A stretch of DNA of 64,000 nt from Vibrio cortegadensis (GCF_024347395.1 NZ_AP025472.1:2108001-2172000); one strand, 5' to 3'. Shown: positions 1 through 9,146, counted from the stretch's first letter. A program made the numbers and translations. Notes: a model not told the origin generated them from the letters alone.

Positions 1-2
1 AG

Positions 3-626
3 AAACGCTTTCGTGGCTATTTTCCAGTAGTTATTGATGTAGAAACCGCAGGATTCAATGCGGAAACCGATGCGCTTTTAGAAATTTGTGCTATCACATT
101 ACGAATGGATGAACATGGTGATCTGCACCCAGCCTCGACTATTCACTTCCATGTTGAACCTTTTGAAGGGGCAAACCTAGAAAAAGAAGCGCTTGAATTT
201 AATGGCATAAGAGACCCATTTAGTCCTTTACGTGGCGCGGTCAGTGAACAAGAAGCACTCAAAGAGATCTACAAATTAGTTCGAAAAGAGCAGAAAGATG
301 CCAATTGTAGCCGAGCGATCATGGTTGCTCATAATGCTACTTTCGACCTGAATTTCGTTAATGCAGCAAGTAACCGCTGCAAATTAAAAAGAGTCCCTTT
401 TCATCCTTTCGCTACTTTTGACACAGCAGCGTTAAGTGGCCTCGCCTATGGCCAAACCGTTCTGGCTAAGGCGTGTAAAACTGCAGGGATGGATTTCGAC
501 AATAAAGAAGCGCATTCGGCACTATACGATACTCAAAAAACAGCTGAACTCTTCTGCGGCATCGTCAATAAATGGAAAGCCTTAGGTGGCTGGCCGCTTA
601 TTGAAGAGACCGAAACAAACCAATAA
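3..626 (+). CDS. rnt: Ribonuclease T (5' end outside window)
   Basis: 3'-5' exoribonuclease of the DEDDh family that trims tRNA and other stable RNA 3' ends in the cytoplasm. The frame is open from base 3, well upstream of the first in-window ATG at 105, and the upstream residues contain the conserved exonuclease motif I (VIDVETAG). The ATG at 105 is therefore not the start, and the true N-terminus lies just outside the window. The distal motif with the catalytic His and Asp is seen as AHSALYDTQ, and the AHNATFDLNF stretch supplies motif II. Only a few N-terminal residues should be missing, judging from the usual length of about 215-225 residues. A transporter gene on the same strand follows after 55 bases. 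Confidence 0.96.
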   Translation, partial: KRFRGYFPVVIDVETAGFNAETDALLEICAITLRMDEHGDLHPASTIHFHVEPFEGANLEKEALEFNGIRDPFSPLRGAVSEQEALKEIYKLVRKEQKDANCSRAIMVAHNATFDLNFVNAASNRCKLKRVPFHPFATFDTAALSGLAYGQTVLAKACKTAGMDFDNKEAHSALYDTQKTAELFCGIVNKWKALGGWPLIEETETNQ

Positions 627-681
627 AACTTTTACTCTTCTCTAATAAAGACGAGCTAAACACAACTTAACCGAGAAAAAT

Positions 682-2007
682 ATGAATCCTGTTGTTATTT
701 CCGTATGTATCATGCTGGTTTTAGCATTGATGCGCGTGAATGTCGTCGTTGCATTGACATTTAGTGCCATCATTGGTGGACTGGTTTCAGGAATGAGTCT
801 TAATGACGCTGTTTCTGCCTTTGAAAGTGGCTTAGGCGGTGGTGCTACTATCGCTCTTAGCTACGCCATGTTGGGCACTTTTGCTGTCGCCATTTCTAAA
901 TCAGGTATTACCGATTTACTGGCTCAAAACGTCATCAAGCATATCCATGGCAAAGAAAATGCCGCTGCCAGTACTGGCCTTAAATACATTGTATTGGTTG
1001 CTCTTGTGCTCGTAACGATGTCATCTCAAAATGTCATTCCCGTGCATATCGCCTTTATTCCAATTTTAATCCCACCTCTTTTGGCAGTATTTGCAAAGCT
1101 AAAATTAGACCGTCGCCTTGTTGCTTGTGTTTTGACATTTGGTTTAATCACGCCATATATGGTGCTACCTATTGGTTTCGGTGGGATCTTTCTGAACAAT
1201 ATTCTGCTGAAAAACCTGCATGATAATGGCTTAGAAGGTGTGGTGGCGAGTCAAGTTCCAACCGCAATGTTACTCCCGGCTATGGGTATGATTTTTGGTT
1301 TACTGACCGCTATTTTCTTTAGCTACCGCAAGCCACGCGAATACAAAGAGACGGAGTTAACCGTCGTTCATAACGAGCCTGCAGCGATTAACAAAAAACA
1401 CATTCTGGTTGCCTTAGTCGGTATTATCGTCGCATTAACTGTGCAACTTTATACTGGCTCGATGATCATCGGTGCTTTAGCTGGTTTCATGGTATTTACT
1501 TTTGGTGGCGTCATTGCTTGGAAAGAGACTCACGATGTCTTTAGCAAAGGCATTCACATGATGGCAATGATTGGCTTTATTATGATCGCAGCCGCTGGGT
1601 TCGCCGCAGTAATGAAGCAAACGGGTGGTGTCGAATCTTTGGTTCAAGCACTATCAACCAGTATTGGGGATAACAAACCTTTAGCCGCACTGCTGATGTT
1701 GATTGTTGGTCTACTTGTTACGATGGGAATTGGCTCATCATTCTCGACGATTCCAATTCTTGCAACCATTTACGTCCCACTTGCACTCGCTTTCGGTTTT
1801 TCTCCAATGGCGACCATTGCTCTGGTTGGTACAGCTGCCGCTCTTGGTGATGCCGGTTCACCAGCTTCCGACTCAACCTTAGGCCCGACCTCTGGTTTGA
1901 ATGCAGATGGACAACATGAACACATTTGGGAAACCGTTGTCCCAACTTTTATTCACTATAATATCCCACTGATCATCTTTGGTTGGATTGCGGCAATGGT
2001 GCTTTAA
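682..2007 (+). CDS. Na+/H+ antiporter family membrane protein
   Basis: A 441-residue polytopic inner-membrane protein with about a dozen hydrophobic segments. It resembles the YuiF-type Na+/H+ antiporter family (Na_H_antiport-type domains) and carries the ALGDAGSPASDSTLGPT stretch near the C-terminus typical of that family. The predicted role is sodium/proton exchange or transport of a small organic ion; the substrate cannot be read from sequence. It lies 55 bases after rnt on the same strand and may be co-transcribed with it, and a strong terminator follows. The ribosome-binding site is weak (an AG-rich stretch before the ATG). It could be a carboxylate or amino-acid transporter, because this superfamily is often over-annotated as antiporters. 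Confidence 0.8.
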   Translation: MNPVVISVCIMLVLALMRVNVVVALTFSAIIGGLVSGMSLNDAVSAFESGLGGGATIALSYAMLGTFAVAISKSGITDLLAQNVIKHIHGKENAAASTGLKYIVLVALVLVTMSSQNVIPVHIAFIPILIPPLLAVFAKLKLDRRLVACVLTFGLITPYMVLPIGFGGIFLNNILLKNLHDNGLEGVVASQVPTAMLLPAMGMIFGLLTAIFFSYRKPREYKETELTVVHNEPAAINKKHILVALVGIIVALTVQLYTGSMIIGALAGFMVFTFGGVIAWKETHDVFSKGIHMMAMIGFIMIAAAGFAAVMKQTGGVESLVQALSTSIGDNKPLAALLMLIVGLLVTMGIGSSFSTIPILATIYVPLALAFGFSPMATIALVGTAAALGDAGSPASDSTLGPTSGLNADGQHEHIWETVVPTFIHYNIPLIIFGWIAAMVL

Positions 2008-2063
2008 ACGACATGGGCGAGTAAACATTTTTATTCGCAAATGATACGTTTCACCTGCCGATC

Positions 2064-2094
2064 AAAAATGCGCTAAATAGTTAGCGCATTTTTT
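2064..2094 (+). terminator. Rho-independent terminator after the antiporter gene
   Basis: A perfect 13-bp inverted repeat (AAAAATGCGCTAA / TTAGCGCATTTTT) with a 4-base loop, ending in a T run. The A-rich left arm means it could also stop minus-strand transcription arriving from the DsbA-family gene. Confidence 0.85.
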
Positions 2095-2118
2095 ATATCT
2101 ATTGTTTATTGCTGAGCT

Positions 2119-2751
2119 TTACTTATTGAGTGACACTAGTTCGACAATTTTCTCTCGAATCACTTTTAATGTCGGCTCTGTAGATTGGTAATCAACTGCA
2201 ACTGGGAAGTAACTATCATTCACCTGAAGAACTAAGCTTGGGTAAGAGTGCACCCCAAGGCTACGAGATAAGCTTAATTGATCGTCGAATTCTTCTTCTA
2301 CCACTTTTCCATTAAGGTCGTTAATGAATAACGGTAGGTCTAACCCTAACTCTTCAGCCAACTGCTGATGAGTGTCAACATCGTGCGGAGGCATCGCTCG
2401 CAAGTAATAGGCATGTTGAATCGCTTCCAGCATCTCTTGATAGCGATCTTGAAAACCTGCCGCGATAACGGCACGGCACGCAGGATAAGTAGTTCTAACT
2501 GGCTGACATGTTGTCCAATACTCATAATTGAACTCCGTGCCTAATTGCTCTTCGATCTGGTGCCAAATACTTTGTAATTTCTGCTGCATTTCTAGCGGCA
2601 TCGGAACATCAGAGTCAGGAGCAAGCCCTCCCATTAAATATTCAAGCTCAATGCTACTCGGCAATTGCTGCTTGAGTAATTCTAACGTTGGCTTATAGCC
2701 CCAACACCAACTGCACATTGGATCGTGCACGTAATACAGTTTTACTTTCAT
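2119..2751 (-). CDS. DsbA-family thioredoxin-fold protein (COG3531 type)
   Basis: A 210-residue thioredoxin-fold protein with a CxxC redox motif near the N-terminus (DPMCSWCWG). This motif is typical of the cytoplasmic DsbA-like or FrnE-related group often labelled protein-disulfide isomerase. There is no signal peptide, so it probably acts in the cytoplasm, unlike true periplasmic DsbA. The large helical insertion after the CxxC fits the family, and the cis-Pro region is visible as SYPSLVLQV. It is transcribed in the same direction as grxD upstream, but a terminator lies between them, so it probably has its own promoter. The exact substrate is unknown. Confidence 0.85.
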   Translation of the reverse strand: MKVKLYYVHDPMCSWCWGYKPTLELLKQQLPSSIELEYLMGGLAPDSDVPMPLEMQQKLQSIWHQIEEQLGTEFNYEYWTTCQPVRTTYPACRAVIAAGFQDRYQEMLEAIQHAYYLRAMPPHDVDTHQQLAEELGLDLPLFINDLNGKVVEEEFDDQLSLSRSLGVHSYPSLVLQVNDSYFPVAVDYQSTEPTLKVIREKIVELVSLNK

Positions 2752-2799
2752 CGCCTATCTCCGCCACTCATAATCTTGAGGCATTCGTATTTGAGATCA

Positions 2800-2826
2800 A
2801 AAAAGGAGCTATATTAGCTCCTTTTA
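2800..2826 (-). terminator. Terminator downstream of grxD
   Basis: Inverted repeat AAAAGGAGCTA / TAGCTCCTTTT with a 3-base loop. On the minus strand the stem is followed by a run of T, which suits termination of grxD transcription. Confidence 0.8.
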
Positions 2827-2857
2827 TACTACTCTGGAAAGTTAATGATCCAGACGA

Positions 2858-3193
2858 TTACTCTTCATCACCAGCAACTTTAGCCACAGCTTCTTTTACT
2901 AATGGTTGAAGTTCACCTTTTTGGAACATTTCCAAAATGATATCACAACCACCAATTAGCTCACCGTCAATCCATAGTTGAGGGAAAGTCGGCCATTGTG
3001 CATAAGCAGGAAGCTCCGCACGGATATCTGGGTTTTGTAGGATATCTACGTAAGCAAATTTCTCACCACATGCCATTAATGCTTGTGATGCTTGTGAAGA
3101 AAAGCCACAGCTAGGTAGCTTAGGAGAGCCTTTCATGTATAAAAGTACTGTGTTTTCTTCGATTTGCTGTTTGATTTTGTCGATAGTTTCCAT
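2858..3193 (-). CDS. grxD: Monothiol glutaredoxin Grx4
   Basis: A 111-residue CGFS-type monothiol glutaredoxin. The active-site CGFS and the preceding glutathione-binding lysine are visible in MKGSPKLPSCGFSSQ, the WPTFPQLW TVP-type region follows, and the GGCDI glutathione-binding motif lies near the C-terminus. Proteins of this type bind a [2Fe-2S] cluster through glutathione, often as a dimer or with BolA partners, and take part in iron-sulfur delivery and iron sensing in the cytoplasm. The acidic C-terminal tail (AGDEE) is a small extension. It is divergent from sodB, an association familiar in Vibrio, and a terminator follows it. Confidence 0.97.
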   Translation of the reverse strand: METIDKIKQQIEENTVLLYMKGSPKLPSCGFSSQASQALMACGEKFAYVDILQNPDIRAELPAYAQWPTFPQLWIDGELIGGCDIILEMFQKGELQPLVKEAVAKVAGDEE

Positions 3194-3353
3194 CGGATCC
3201 TCTTAATGGATGTACTGCAGTCATTAAGAACATTCTAACCCATTAGCCAAGAATAAAAAGCACATAATATTTGTGGTTATGAGAGGTAAGTAATAGAAAC
3301 AATACAATTACAATAATTTTTCATTTATGCCTTTTAATAAAGTAAAAACTTGC

Positions 3354-3359
3354 TAAAAT
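3354..3359 (+). promoter_or_regulatory. Possible extended -10 element for sodB
   Basis: TGCTAAAAT is an extended -10 type sequence about 130 bases before the sodB ATG. No convincing -35 hexamer sits at the right distance, so this is only a candidate. Confidence 0.3.
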
Positions 3360-3487
3360 AAATCCAAGTCAGAATTCGACGAATACCGATGCAAGTAATC
3401 AACTCATATTTGGATCGGTATAACTATAATAAATCATTGGAAGCCACCGAAAGAACTCAATCTTTCAACTATATGGAGACATTCGCA

Positions 3488-4072
3488 ATGTCATTTGAAC
3501 TACCAGCTCTTCCTTACGCGAAAGACGCACTAGAACCACATATCTCAGCAGAAACTCTAGATTTCCACCACGGTAAACACCACAACACTTACGTTGTTAA
3601 GCTAAATGGTCTGATTCCTGGAACTGAATTTGAAGGCAAAACTCTAGAAGAAATCGTTAAGACTTCTACTGGCGGTGTTTTCAACAACGCAGCACAAATT
3701 TGGAACCACACGTTCTACTGGAACTGTCTTGCTCCAAATGCTGGCGGCGCTCCAACAGGTGCAGTTGCAGCAGCAATTGACTCTGCATTTGGTTCATTCG
3801 AAGAATTCAAAGCGAAATTCACAGATTCAGCAATCAACAACTTCGGTTCATCTTGGACTTGGCTTGTGAAAAACGCTGACGGTTCTCTAGCTATTGTTAA
3901 CACGTCTAACGCAGCAACTCCGCTGACTGACGAAGGTGTGACACCACTGCTTACTGTTGACCTATGGGAACACGCTTACTACATCGATTTCCGCAATGTA
4001 CGTCCTGATTACATGGCTGCATTCTGGTCACTAGTAAACTGGTCTTTCGTAGAAGAAAACCTAGCGAAGTAA
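3488..4072 (+). CDS. sodB: Iron superoxide dismutase
   Basis: Cytoplasmic Fe-superoxide dismutase, 194 residues, the usual length for the enterobacterial-type enzyme. The chosen start (MSFELPALPYAKDALEP) matches the family N-terminus and is preceded by GGAG nine bases upstream; the frame stays open 33 codons further but that part is not conserved. The metal ligands are recognisable: the His in FHHGKHH, the His in AAQIWNHTFYW, and the Asp and His in TVDLWEHAYYID. The Gly/Gln signature around AGGAPTGAV is consistent with the iron form. It converts superoxide to peroxide and oxygen. It is monocistronic, with a strong terminator right after. Confidence 0.98.
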   Translation: MSFELPALPYAKDALEPHISAETLDFHHGKHHNTYVVKLNGLIPGTEFEGKTLEEIVKTSTGGVFNNAAQIWNHTFYWNCLAPNAGGAPTGAVAAAIDSAFGSFEEFKAKFTDSAINNFGSSWTWLVKNADGSLAIVNTSNAATPLTDEGVTPLLTVDLWEHAYYIDFRNVRPDYMAAFWSLVNWSFVEENLAK

Positions 4073-4110
4073 TTTCTCTATTTGAGATAACGAGCTAAAC
4101 CGAATATTAA

Positions 4111-4143
4111 AGCCAGCATCATTGATGCTGGCTTTTCTTTTTC
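4111..4143 (+). terminator. sodB terminator
   Basis: Inverted repeat AGCCAGCATC / GATGCTGGCT with a 3-base loop, followed by a T-rich run. Confidence 0.88.
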
Positions 4144-4250
4144 CTATGACTACAGATGCTTACCTCCCATAAATCCTCACTTTTCAACGCAATAAGAGCC
4201 TAAAGTTATTCCCTCTCCTGCCGCTAAATAATTATCAAGCGAGAGGTCAC

Positions 4251-4763
4251 ATGCAATTACACACTTTAGATAAAGCTGGAATCATCAACGAACTTCAATT
4301 CGGTACAGGCATTAGCCATGCTGTCGAACAAGGTCGCCGTGCTGATTTCGCTTTAATAATGTCGATGTTCTCCAATGATGTGCGAGACTGCATCCCCGCA
4401 GAAACCGTTACTGAATCGCTCAGTAGTGAGTCTATTCTGCGTAATCAACTTGGTGTACCGAAACCGCAAGCTTTGCGTTCTGATAGTGACTCGTACACGA
4501 TTTCTGCCCGTCAGGCTGAACATTTTCATGAAGCAGGAATGGCAAGTGCCAAACTCAGCCACTACCTCTGCCCGACGCCTCTAGCGTTCATGCCACAAGA
4601 TACTCAGGACTTCCCTGAAGATGTCTACCACAACCTATCAGGTCATGAACGCCGTATTTTACGTGAATCAAAATCTGAAAAACCCGATATTTCAGTTCCC
4701 ACTGACCTCTACGCACAGCTAAATTTTGCTAGTCGCCAGTATCAAATTCAGCAACAAGCCTAA
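4251..4763 (+). CDS. VC2046/SO_2500-type conserved hypothetical protein
   Basis: A 170-residue soluble protein without signal peptide or membrane segments. Its position directly after sodB, and its sequence, fit the family known as VC2046/SO_2500, conserved in Vibrio and Shewanella and of unknown function. The start is supported by a GAGAGG purine stretch a few bases before the ATG. The protein is rich in charged and polar residues, with a central CP motif (HYLCPTPLAF) and a Gln-rich C-terminus. No catalytic motif is recognisable, and I do not assign a function. Confidence 0.75.
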   Translation: MQLHTLDKAGIINELQFGTGISHAVEQGRRADFALIMSMFSNDVRDCIPAETVTESLSSESILRNQLGVPKPQALRSDSDSYTISARQAEHFHEAGMASAKLSHYLCPTPLAFMPQDTQDFPEDVYHNLSGHERRILRESKSEKPDISVPTDLYAQLNFASRQYQIQQQA

Positions 4764-4967
4764 TCCCAACCTCCTGCGTTTGTCTTATTTATAATAATCG
4801 CTATGTTTTGGCTGGTATTTTTGTGAGGTAGCCCAAGTAAACAAAGCATAGATTTAGGCTAACTAAAAATGTTTGATGCTTTTCACACCACCTAATTAAT
4901 TTTTCAACCATCCTAGCTTTACCACTTACAAATAGATCAGGATGATGCGGTTCTCGCGTGGAATATT

Positions 4968-5651
4968 ATGGATATAGAAAATTCAATTATATTAGTGACT
5001 TCCGCAGGCTCAAGGCTTGGCTGCACACTCGCGACCCATTTTGCCAAGCTGGGGGCAAAGGTAGCGCTTTGTGACCAGGATTCAATATCATTAATGGAAA
5101 CCTATCATCTCTGCTTGCAGATTTCTGATCATGTCGCTCCTTTTCCGATAGCCAGCTCTTCTGAACAATCCATTCACACCTTGCTCGATTTAATTCAAAA
5201 CCATTTTGATGCAGCTCCCAATGTGCTTGTTAATTGTTGGACAAGCTCACCTATGCCTAAGTTAACGAGCAATCAGCCTGCAAAGCCATTTGTTGAACAG
5301 CTCTCAGAGATGGCCTCTACACTTTTTAGTTTTGGGCAAGTTAGCGCAGAAAGAATGAGGTTAGGAGGTAAAAAAGGGGTGATAGTCAATGTAATTTCCC
5401 ACGACAATTATCACGACTTCTCTGGCGTTGAAAGTGCGACATCGATGGTCTCTGGTTTCACAACAAGTTGGGCCAAGGAGCTCAACCCATTCAATATTCG
5501 AGTTGGGGGGGTAGTCCCTGCAATTCATCATTTATCAGGGAAAGTCGATGATCAACACTGGGCTGAAGTTCAAGATGAGTTGATTCGCAGCACTGAGTAT
5601 ATTGTTTCGAATGAATATTTTAGCGGCCGAGTGGTGTCTGCCGAAGTATAA
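4968..5651 (+). CDS. SDR-fold protein, apparently without catalytic Tyr/Lys
   Basis: A 227-residue short-chain dehydrogenase/reductase-like protein. The N-terminal Rossmann start (IILVTSAGSRLGCTLATHF) keeps the dinucleotide-binding pattern and NCW replaces the usual NNA motif. The active-site helix can be aligned from its end (SWAKELNPFNIRV). In that register the usual YxxxK is replaced by V and T (GVESATSMVSGF). It is short for the family and may be a non-catalytic binding protein or a diverged enzyme. It is followed by a small tandem-repeat array and a terminator. No obvious operon partner is present. Function unknown. Confidence 0.65.
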   Translation: MDIENSIILVTSAGSRLGCTLATHFAKLGAKVALCDQDSISLMETYHLCLQISDHVAPFPIASSSEQSIHTLLDLIQNHFDAAPNVLVNCWTSSPMPKLTSNQPAKPFVEQLSEMASTLFSFGQVSAERMRLGGKKGVIVNVISHDNYHDFSGVESATSMVSGFTTSWAKELNPFNIRVGGVVPAIHHLSGKVDDQHWAEVQDELIRSTEYIVSNEYFSGRVVSAEV

Positions 5652-5680
5652 CTCTATGCATCGACACTATGTTTCCACAG

Positions 5681-5731
5681 GCACTATATCTTCACCAGCG
5701 ATATATCTTCACCAGCACTATCCCTTCACCA
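5681..5731. repeat. 17-bp tandem repeat, three copies
   Basis: Three adjacent 17-bp units (consensus GCACTATATCTTCACCA) occupy 5681-5697, 5698-5714 and 5715-5731, with one to three differences each. A more degenerate unit may precede them from about 5664. The array sits just after the SDR-like gene stop and before the terminator. Confidence 0.75.
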
Positions 5732-5759
5732 AAATTTTGAACCACACTTTATTCCAAAC

Positions 5760-5796
5760 AAAAAAATGCCCCACCTTTCGGTGGGGCATTGTCTTT
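5760..5796. terminator. Terminator between the SDR-like gene and adhE
   Basis: A perfect 11-bp inverted repeat (AATGCCCCACC / GGTGGGGCATT) with a 4-base loop. The left flank is a run of A, giving a good U-tract for adhE transcripts on the minus strand. The plus-strand T tract is weaker. Confidence 0.85.
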
Positions 5797-5847
5797 TCCC
5801 GATAGAGATATGACGTGCTAGCGAAAATATCTCATAAAAGCGTTATC

Positions 5848-8505
5848 TTACTTTTTAGCTTTCTTTGCTTTTGGCGCTTCAGTTTTTTCACTTACTGTCG
5901 CAGTTTCGCCTTCAACAAATGCTTTACCGTAGTAAGAAGCAATTAATACTTCTTTAAGCTCTTTGATTAGAGGGTAACGTGGGTTAGCACCTGTACATTG
6001 GTCATCAAACGCATCTTCAGCAATTGAGTCAACTTTAGCCATGAACGCAGCTTCATCAACACCAGCAGCTTGAATTGACAGTGGGATATCCAATGCAACT
6101 TTAAGCTCTTCTAACCAACCAAGTAACGCATTAACTTTAGTTTCAGTATTACCTTCACGGTAACCTAAATGCTCAGCAATTTCAGCGTAACGAGCACGTG
6201 CTTTAGGACGGTCGTACTGAGAGAATGCAGCTTGTTTAGTTGGGTTGTTAGTCGCATTAAAACGAACCGTGTTCGAGATTAACAACGCATTTGCAAGACC
6301 GTGTGGAATGTGGAACTCAGCACCTAGTTTATGCGCCATTGAGTGACACACACCTAGGAAAGACTGCGCAAAAGACATACCAGCAATTGTTGCTGCATTG
6401 TGTACTTTCTCACGTGCAATTGGATCTTTCTTACCGTTAGCGTAAGAGCTTGGTAAGTACTCTTTAAGCATCTTAAGTGATTGAAGAGCGTGACCATCTG
6501 AGTATTCGTTAGCAAGAACAGAAACGTAAGCTTCTAATGCGTGCGTTACTGCATCGTAACCACCGAATGCACATAAAGACTTAGGCATATCCATAACAAG
6601 GTTAGCATCAACTACAGCCATGTTTGGCGTTAGCTCGTAATCTGCTAATGGGTATTTTTGACCTGTTTTTTCATCTGTTACAACAGCAAACGGTGTAACT
6701 TCAGAACCTGTACCAGAAGTAGTAGTAATACAAACTAGTTCAGCTTTTTGACCCATTTTAGGGAACTTGTAAATACGTTTACGGATATCCATAAAGCGCA
6801 TTGATAGGTCTTCGAAATCAGTTTCTGGATGTTCGTACATCACCCACATAATTTTCGCAGCATCCATTGGTGAACCACCACCAACAGCTAAGATAACGTC
6901 AGGTTGGTAGCTTGCACATGCTTCAGCACCAGCTTTAACTACTGCTAATGTTGGATCCGCTTCTACTTCATGGAACACTTCAACTTCCATGCCTTTCTCT
7001 TTTAAGATTGCACGTAGGTCATCAATGTAACCGTTGTTGAACAAGAAACGGTCAGTAACGATTAACGCACGTTTTTTACCTTCAAGATCAGTCATTGCGA
7101 TTGGTAAACAGCCGCGACGGAAGTAGATAGATTTTGGTAGTTTATGCCACAACATATTTTCTGCTCGCTTAGCTACAATTTTCTTGTTGATAAGGTGCTT
7201 AGGACCTACGTTTTCAGAGATAGCGTTACCACCCCAAGAACCACAACCTAGAGTTAGTGAAGGCGCTAATTCAAAGTTGTAAAGGTCACCGATACCACCT
7301 TGAGATGCAGGCGTGTTCACAAGAATACGAGCAGTCTTCATTTTGTCACCGAAGTACGCAATGCGCTCTTCGTTATTATCTTGGTCTGTGTAAAGTACTG
7401 AAGTATGACCAACACCACCGATGTCTAATACGATACCTGCTTGACGTACAGCATCTTCAAAGTTCTTCGCTTTGAATAGACCTAGTGTAGGAGATAGTTT
7501 TTCATGAGCAAATTCATCATCCCATGAAGCTTCTAGGCCTTCACCGATAAGAATTTTAGTCGATGTTGGAACTTTAACATTCGCTAGCTCAGCAATCTTG
7601 TATGCTGGTTGACCAACGATGTTAGCGTTAAGTGCGCCATTGATAAGTAGTACTTTACGTACTTTATCTGCATCTTCTTTGCTTAGAACGACAGCGCCGT
7701 ATTGAGCGAAACGAGCTTTAACGTCATCGTAGATTGATTCAACAACGATTGCAGCTTGCTCAGAAGCACAGATAACACCGTTATCGAATGTTTTAGACAT
7801 AAGGATAGAAGAAACAGCACGTTTGATATCAGCAGTTTCGTCGATAACAACAGGAGTATTACCCGCGCCAACACCGATAGCAGGTTTACCTGAAGAGTAA
7901 GCTGCTTTAACCATGCCTGGACCACCAGTAGCAAGGATCATGTTGATATCATCATGCTTCATTAGTGTATTTGACAGTTCAACAGATGGTTGGTCAATCC
8001 AACCAATGATGTCTTTTGGTGCGCCAGCTTTAATCGCAGCATCTAATACAACTTTAGCTGCATAGTTAGTTGCATTTTTAGCACGTGGGTGTGGAGAGAA
8101 GATACAGCCATTACGTGTTTTAAGACAGATTAATGCTTTAAAGATTGCTGTTGAAGTAGGGTTTGTTGTTGGAACGATTGCACAAACGATACCTAGAGGT
8201 TCAGCAATAGTGATCGTGCCACCTTCATCGTTACGATCGATGATGCCACACGTTAATTCATCTTTATATTTATTGTAGATAAACTCAGAAGCAAAGTGGT
8301 TTTTGATAACTTTGTCTTCCATGATACCCATGCCAGACTCAGTCGCTGCCATTTTTGCTAGTTCGATACGAGCTGTTGAAGCTGCTAGAGATGCAGCGCG
8401 GAAGATTGCATCAACCTTCTCTTGCGGAAAGTTCGCAAATTCTTTTTGCGCCGCTTTAACGCGTGCTACTAGAGCATCAAGTTCAGCTAAATTCGTTACA
8501 GGCAT
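5848..8505 (-). CDS. adhE: Bifunctional acetaldehyde-CoA/alcohol dehydrogenase
   Basis: An 885-residue fusion enzyme that converts acetyl-CoA to acetaldehyde and then ethanol during fermentation, usually assembled into spirosomes. The N-terminal aldehyde dehydrogenase half (about 1-440) has the catalytic Cys in NGVICASEQ. The C-terminal iron-dependent alcohol dehydrogenase half (about 450-870) has GGGSPMDAAK, FGGYDAVTHALEAY and the metal-binding His residues around CHSMAHKLGAEFHIPHG. AGGAG precedes the ATG. The C-terminus ends in a Lys/Ala-rich tail (APKAKKAKK), an ordinary extension in vibrios. The gene is divergent from ychE across a 640-base AT-rich region, as in enteric bacteria. An FNR-like site lies upstream. 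Confidence 0.98.
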   Translation of the reverse strand: MPVTNLAELDALVARVKAAQKEFANFPQEKVDAIFRAASLAASTARIELAKMAATESGMGIMEDKVIKNHFASEFIYNKYKDELTCGIIDRNDEGGTITIAEPLGIVCAIVPTTNPTSTAIFKALICLKTRNGCIFSPHPRAKNATNYAAKVVLDAAIKAGAPKDIIGWIDQPSVELSNTLMKHDDINMILATGGPGMVKAAYSSGKPAIGVGAGNTPVVIDETADIKRAVSSILMSKTFDNGVICASEQAAIVVESIYDDVKARFAQYGAVVLSKEDADKVRKVLLINGALNANIVGQPAYKIAELANVKVPTSTKILIGEGLEASWDDEFAHEKLSPTLGLFKAKNFEDAVRQAGIVLDIGGVGHTSVLYTDQDNNEERIAYFGDKMKTARILVNTPASQGGIGDLYNFELAPSLTLGCGSWGGNAISENVGPKHLINKKIVAKRAENMLWHKLPKSIYFRRGCLPIAMTDLEGKKRALIVTDRFLFNNGYIDDLRAILKEKGMEVEVFHEVEADPTLAVVKAGAEACASYQPDVILAVGGGSPMDAAKIMWVMYEHPETDFEDLSMRFMDIRKRIYKFPKMGQKAELVCITTTSGTGSEVTPFAVVTDEKTGQKYPLADYELTPNMAVVDANLVMDMPKSLCAFGGYDAVTHALEAYVSVLANEYSDGHALQSLKMLKEYLPSSYANGKKDPIAREKVHNAATIAGMSFAQSFLGVCHSMAHKLGAEFHIPHGLANALLISNTVRFNATNNPTKQAAFSQYDRPKARARYAEIAEHLGYREGNTETKVNALLGWLEELKVALDIPLSIQAAGVDEAAFMAKVDSIAEDAFDDQCTGANPRYPLIKELKEVLIASYYGKAFVEGETATVSEKTEAPKAKKAKK

Positions 8506-9146
8506 ATTGTTTCTCCTAAAAATAAAAACTATAAAATTCGTTAAAAACTATTTAGTAAGGCGGCTGTTTCAGTTTTCTAACTCAGCTACATTCTTAGTAA
8601 ATTGCTTTCAGGACTGAGTATAATATTTCAGAGTATGAAAAAAATTGACTCAGATCAGTTCTGAAAAACTATTTACCCACTTAGTGGTATCAAGATCACA
8701 ACAAACCACCCAAGCTACTGATTACATTGAATATAAACATAAAAATCCAAGTGCTTAAAAAAACCTCACTTGAAACAAAAAATAGAAAAAATTACAACAA
8801 ACTGTAAAAAAGTTTCATTTTTGAATAAAAAGGTACATGTCGACCTATATTTTCGTGCTACTGAGAGTATATCCATCTGCTTGTAAGGCACCATAAATTG
8901 ACATAATTTTTATTAAAAATGTGCACTCATTAACAATTACTCAATTCACTGCAACTTATTACCCCATAATTCTTACCAATGTAACTTCCCGTTTAAACTT
9001 AGCGATGTGCAATTAGTTTTTTTTCGTTTAATCGCACCTCACGGGTTAGTTTTTTTCATTCGTCCTTTTAAGCTTTAAGCCTTACATTATCCCCTCTTAA
9101 GATACCCCCTATTATTTGCATTTTCGTGATAAGTGAGACGCCCATT
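8506..9146. other. AT-rich regulatory gap between adhE and ychE
   Basis: About 640 bases without a credible gene. It is strongly AT-rich and separates two divergent genes, so it should hold both promoters and a long adhE leader. The clearest element is the FNR-like dyad at 8645-8658. I could not fix -10/-35 boxes with confidence. Confidence 0.6.
8645..8658 (-). promoter_or_regulatory. FNR-like site upstream of adhE
   Basis: TTGACTCAGATCAG matches eight of the ten fixed positions of the FNR consensus TTGAT-N4-ATCAA. It lies about 140 bases upstream of the adhE start codon. Anaerobic control of adhE is well known, so the location is sensible, but no binding was shown. Confidence 0.4.

Noticed and set aside
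3389..3487. 33-codon N-terminal extension of sodB
   Set aside because: Not conserved in Fe-SOD; the internal ATG at 3488 has a good ribosome-binding site and gives the standard protein.
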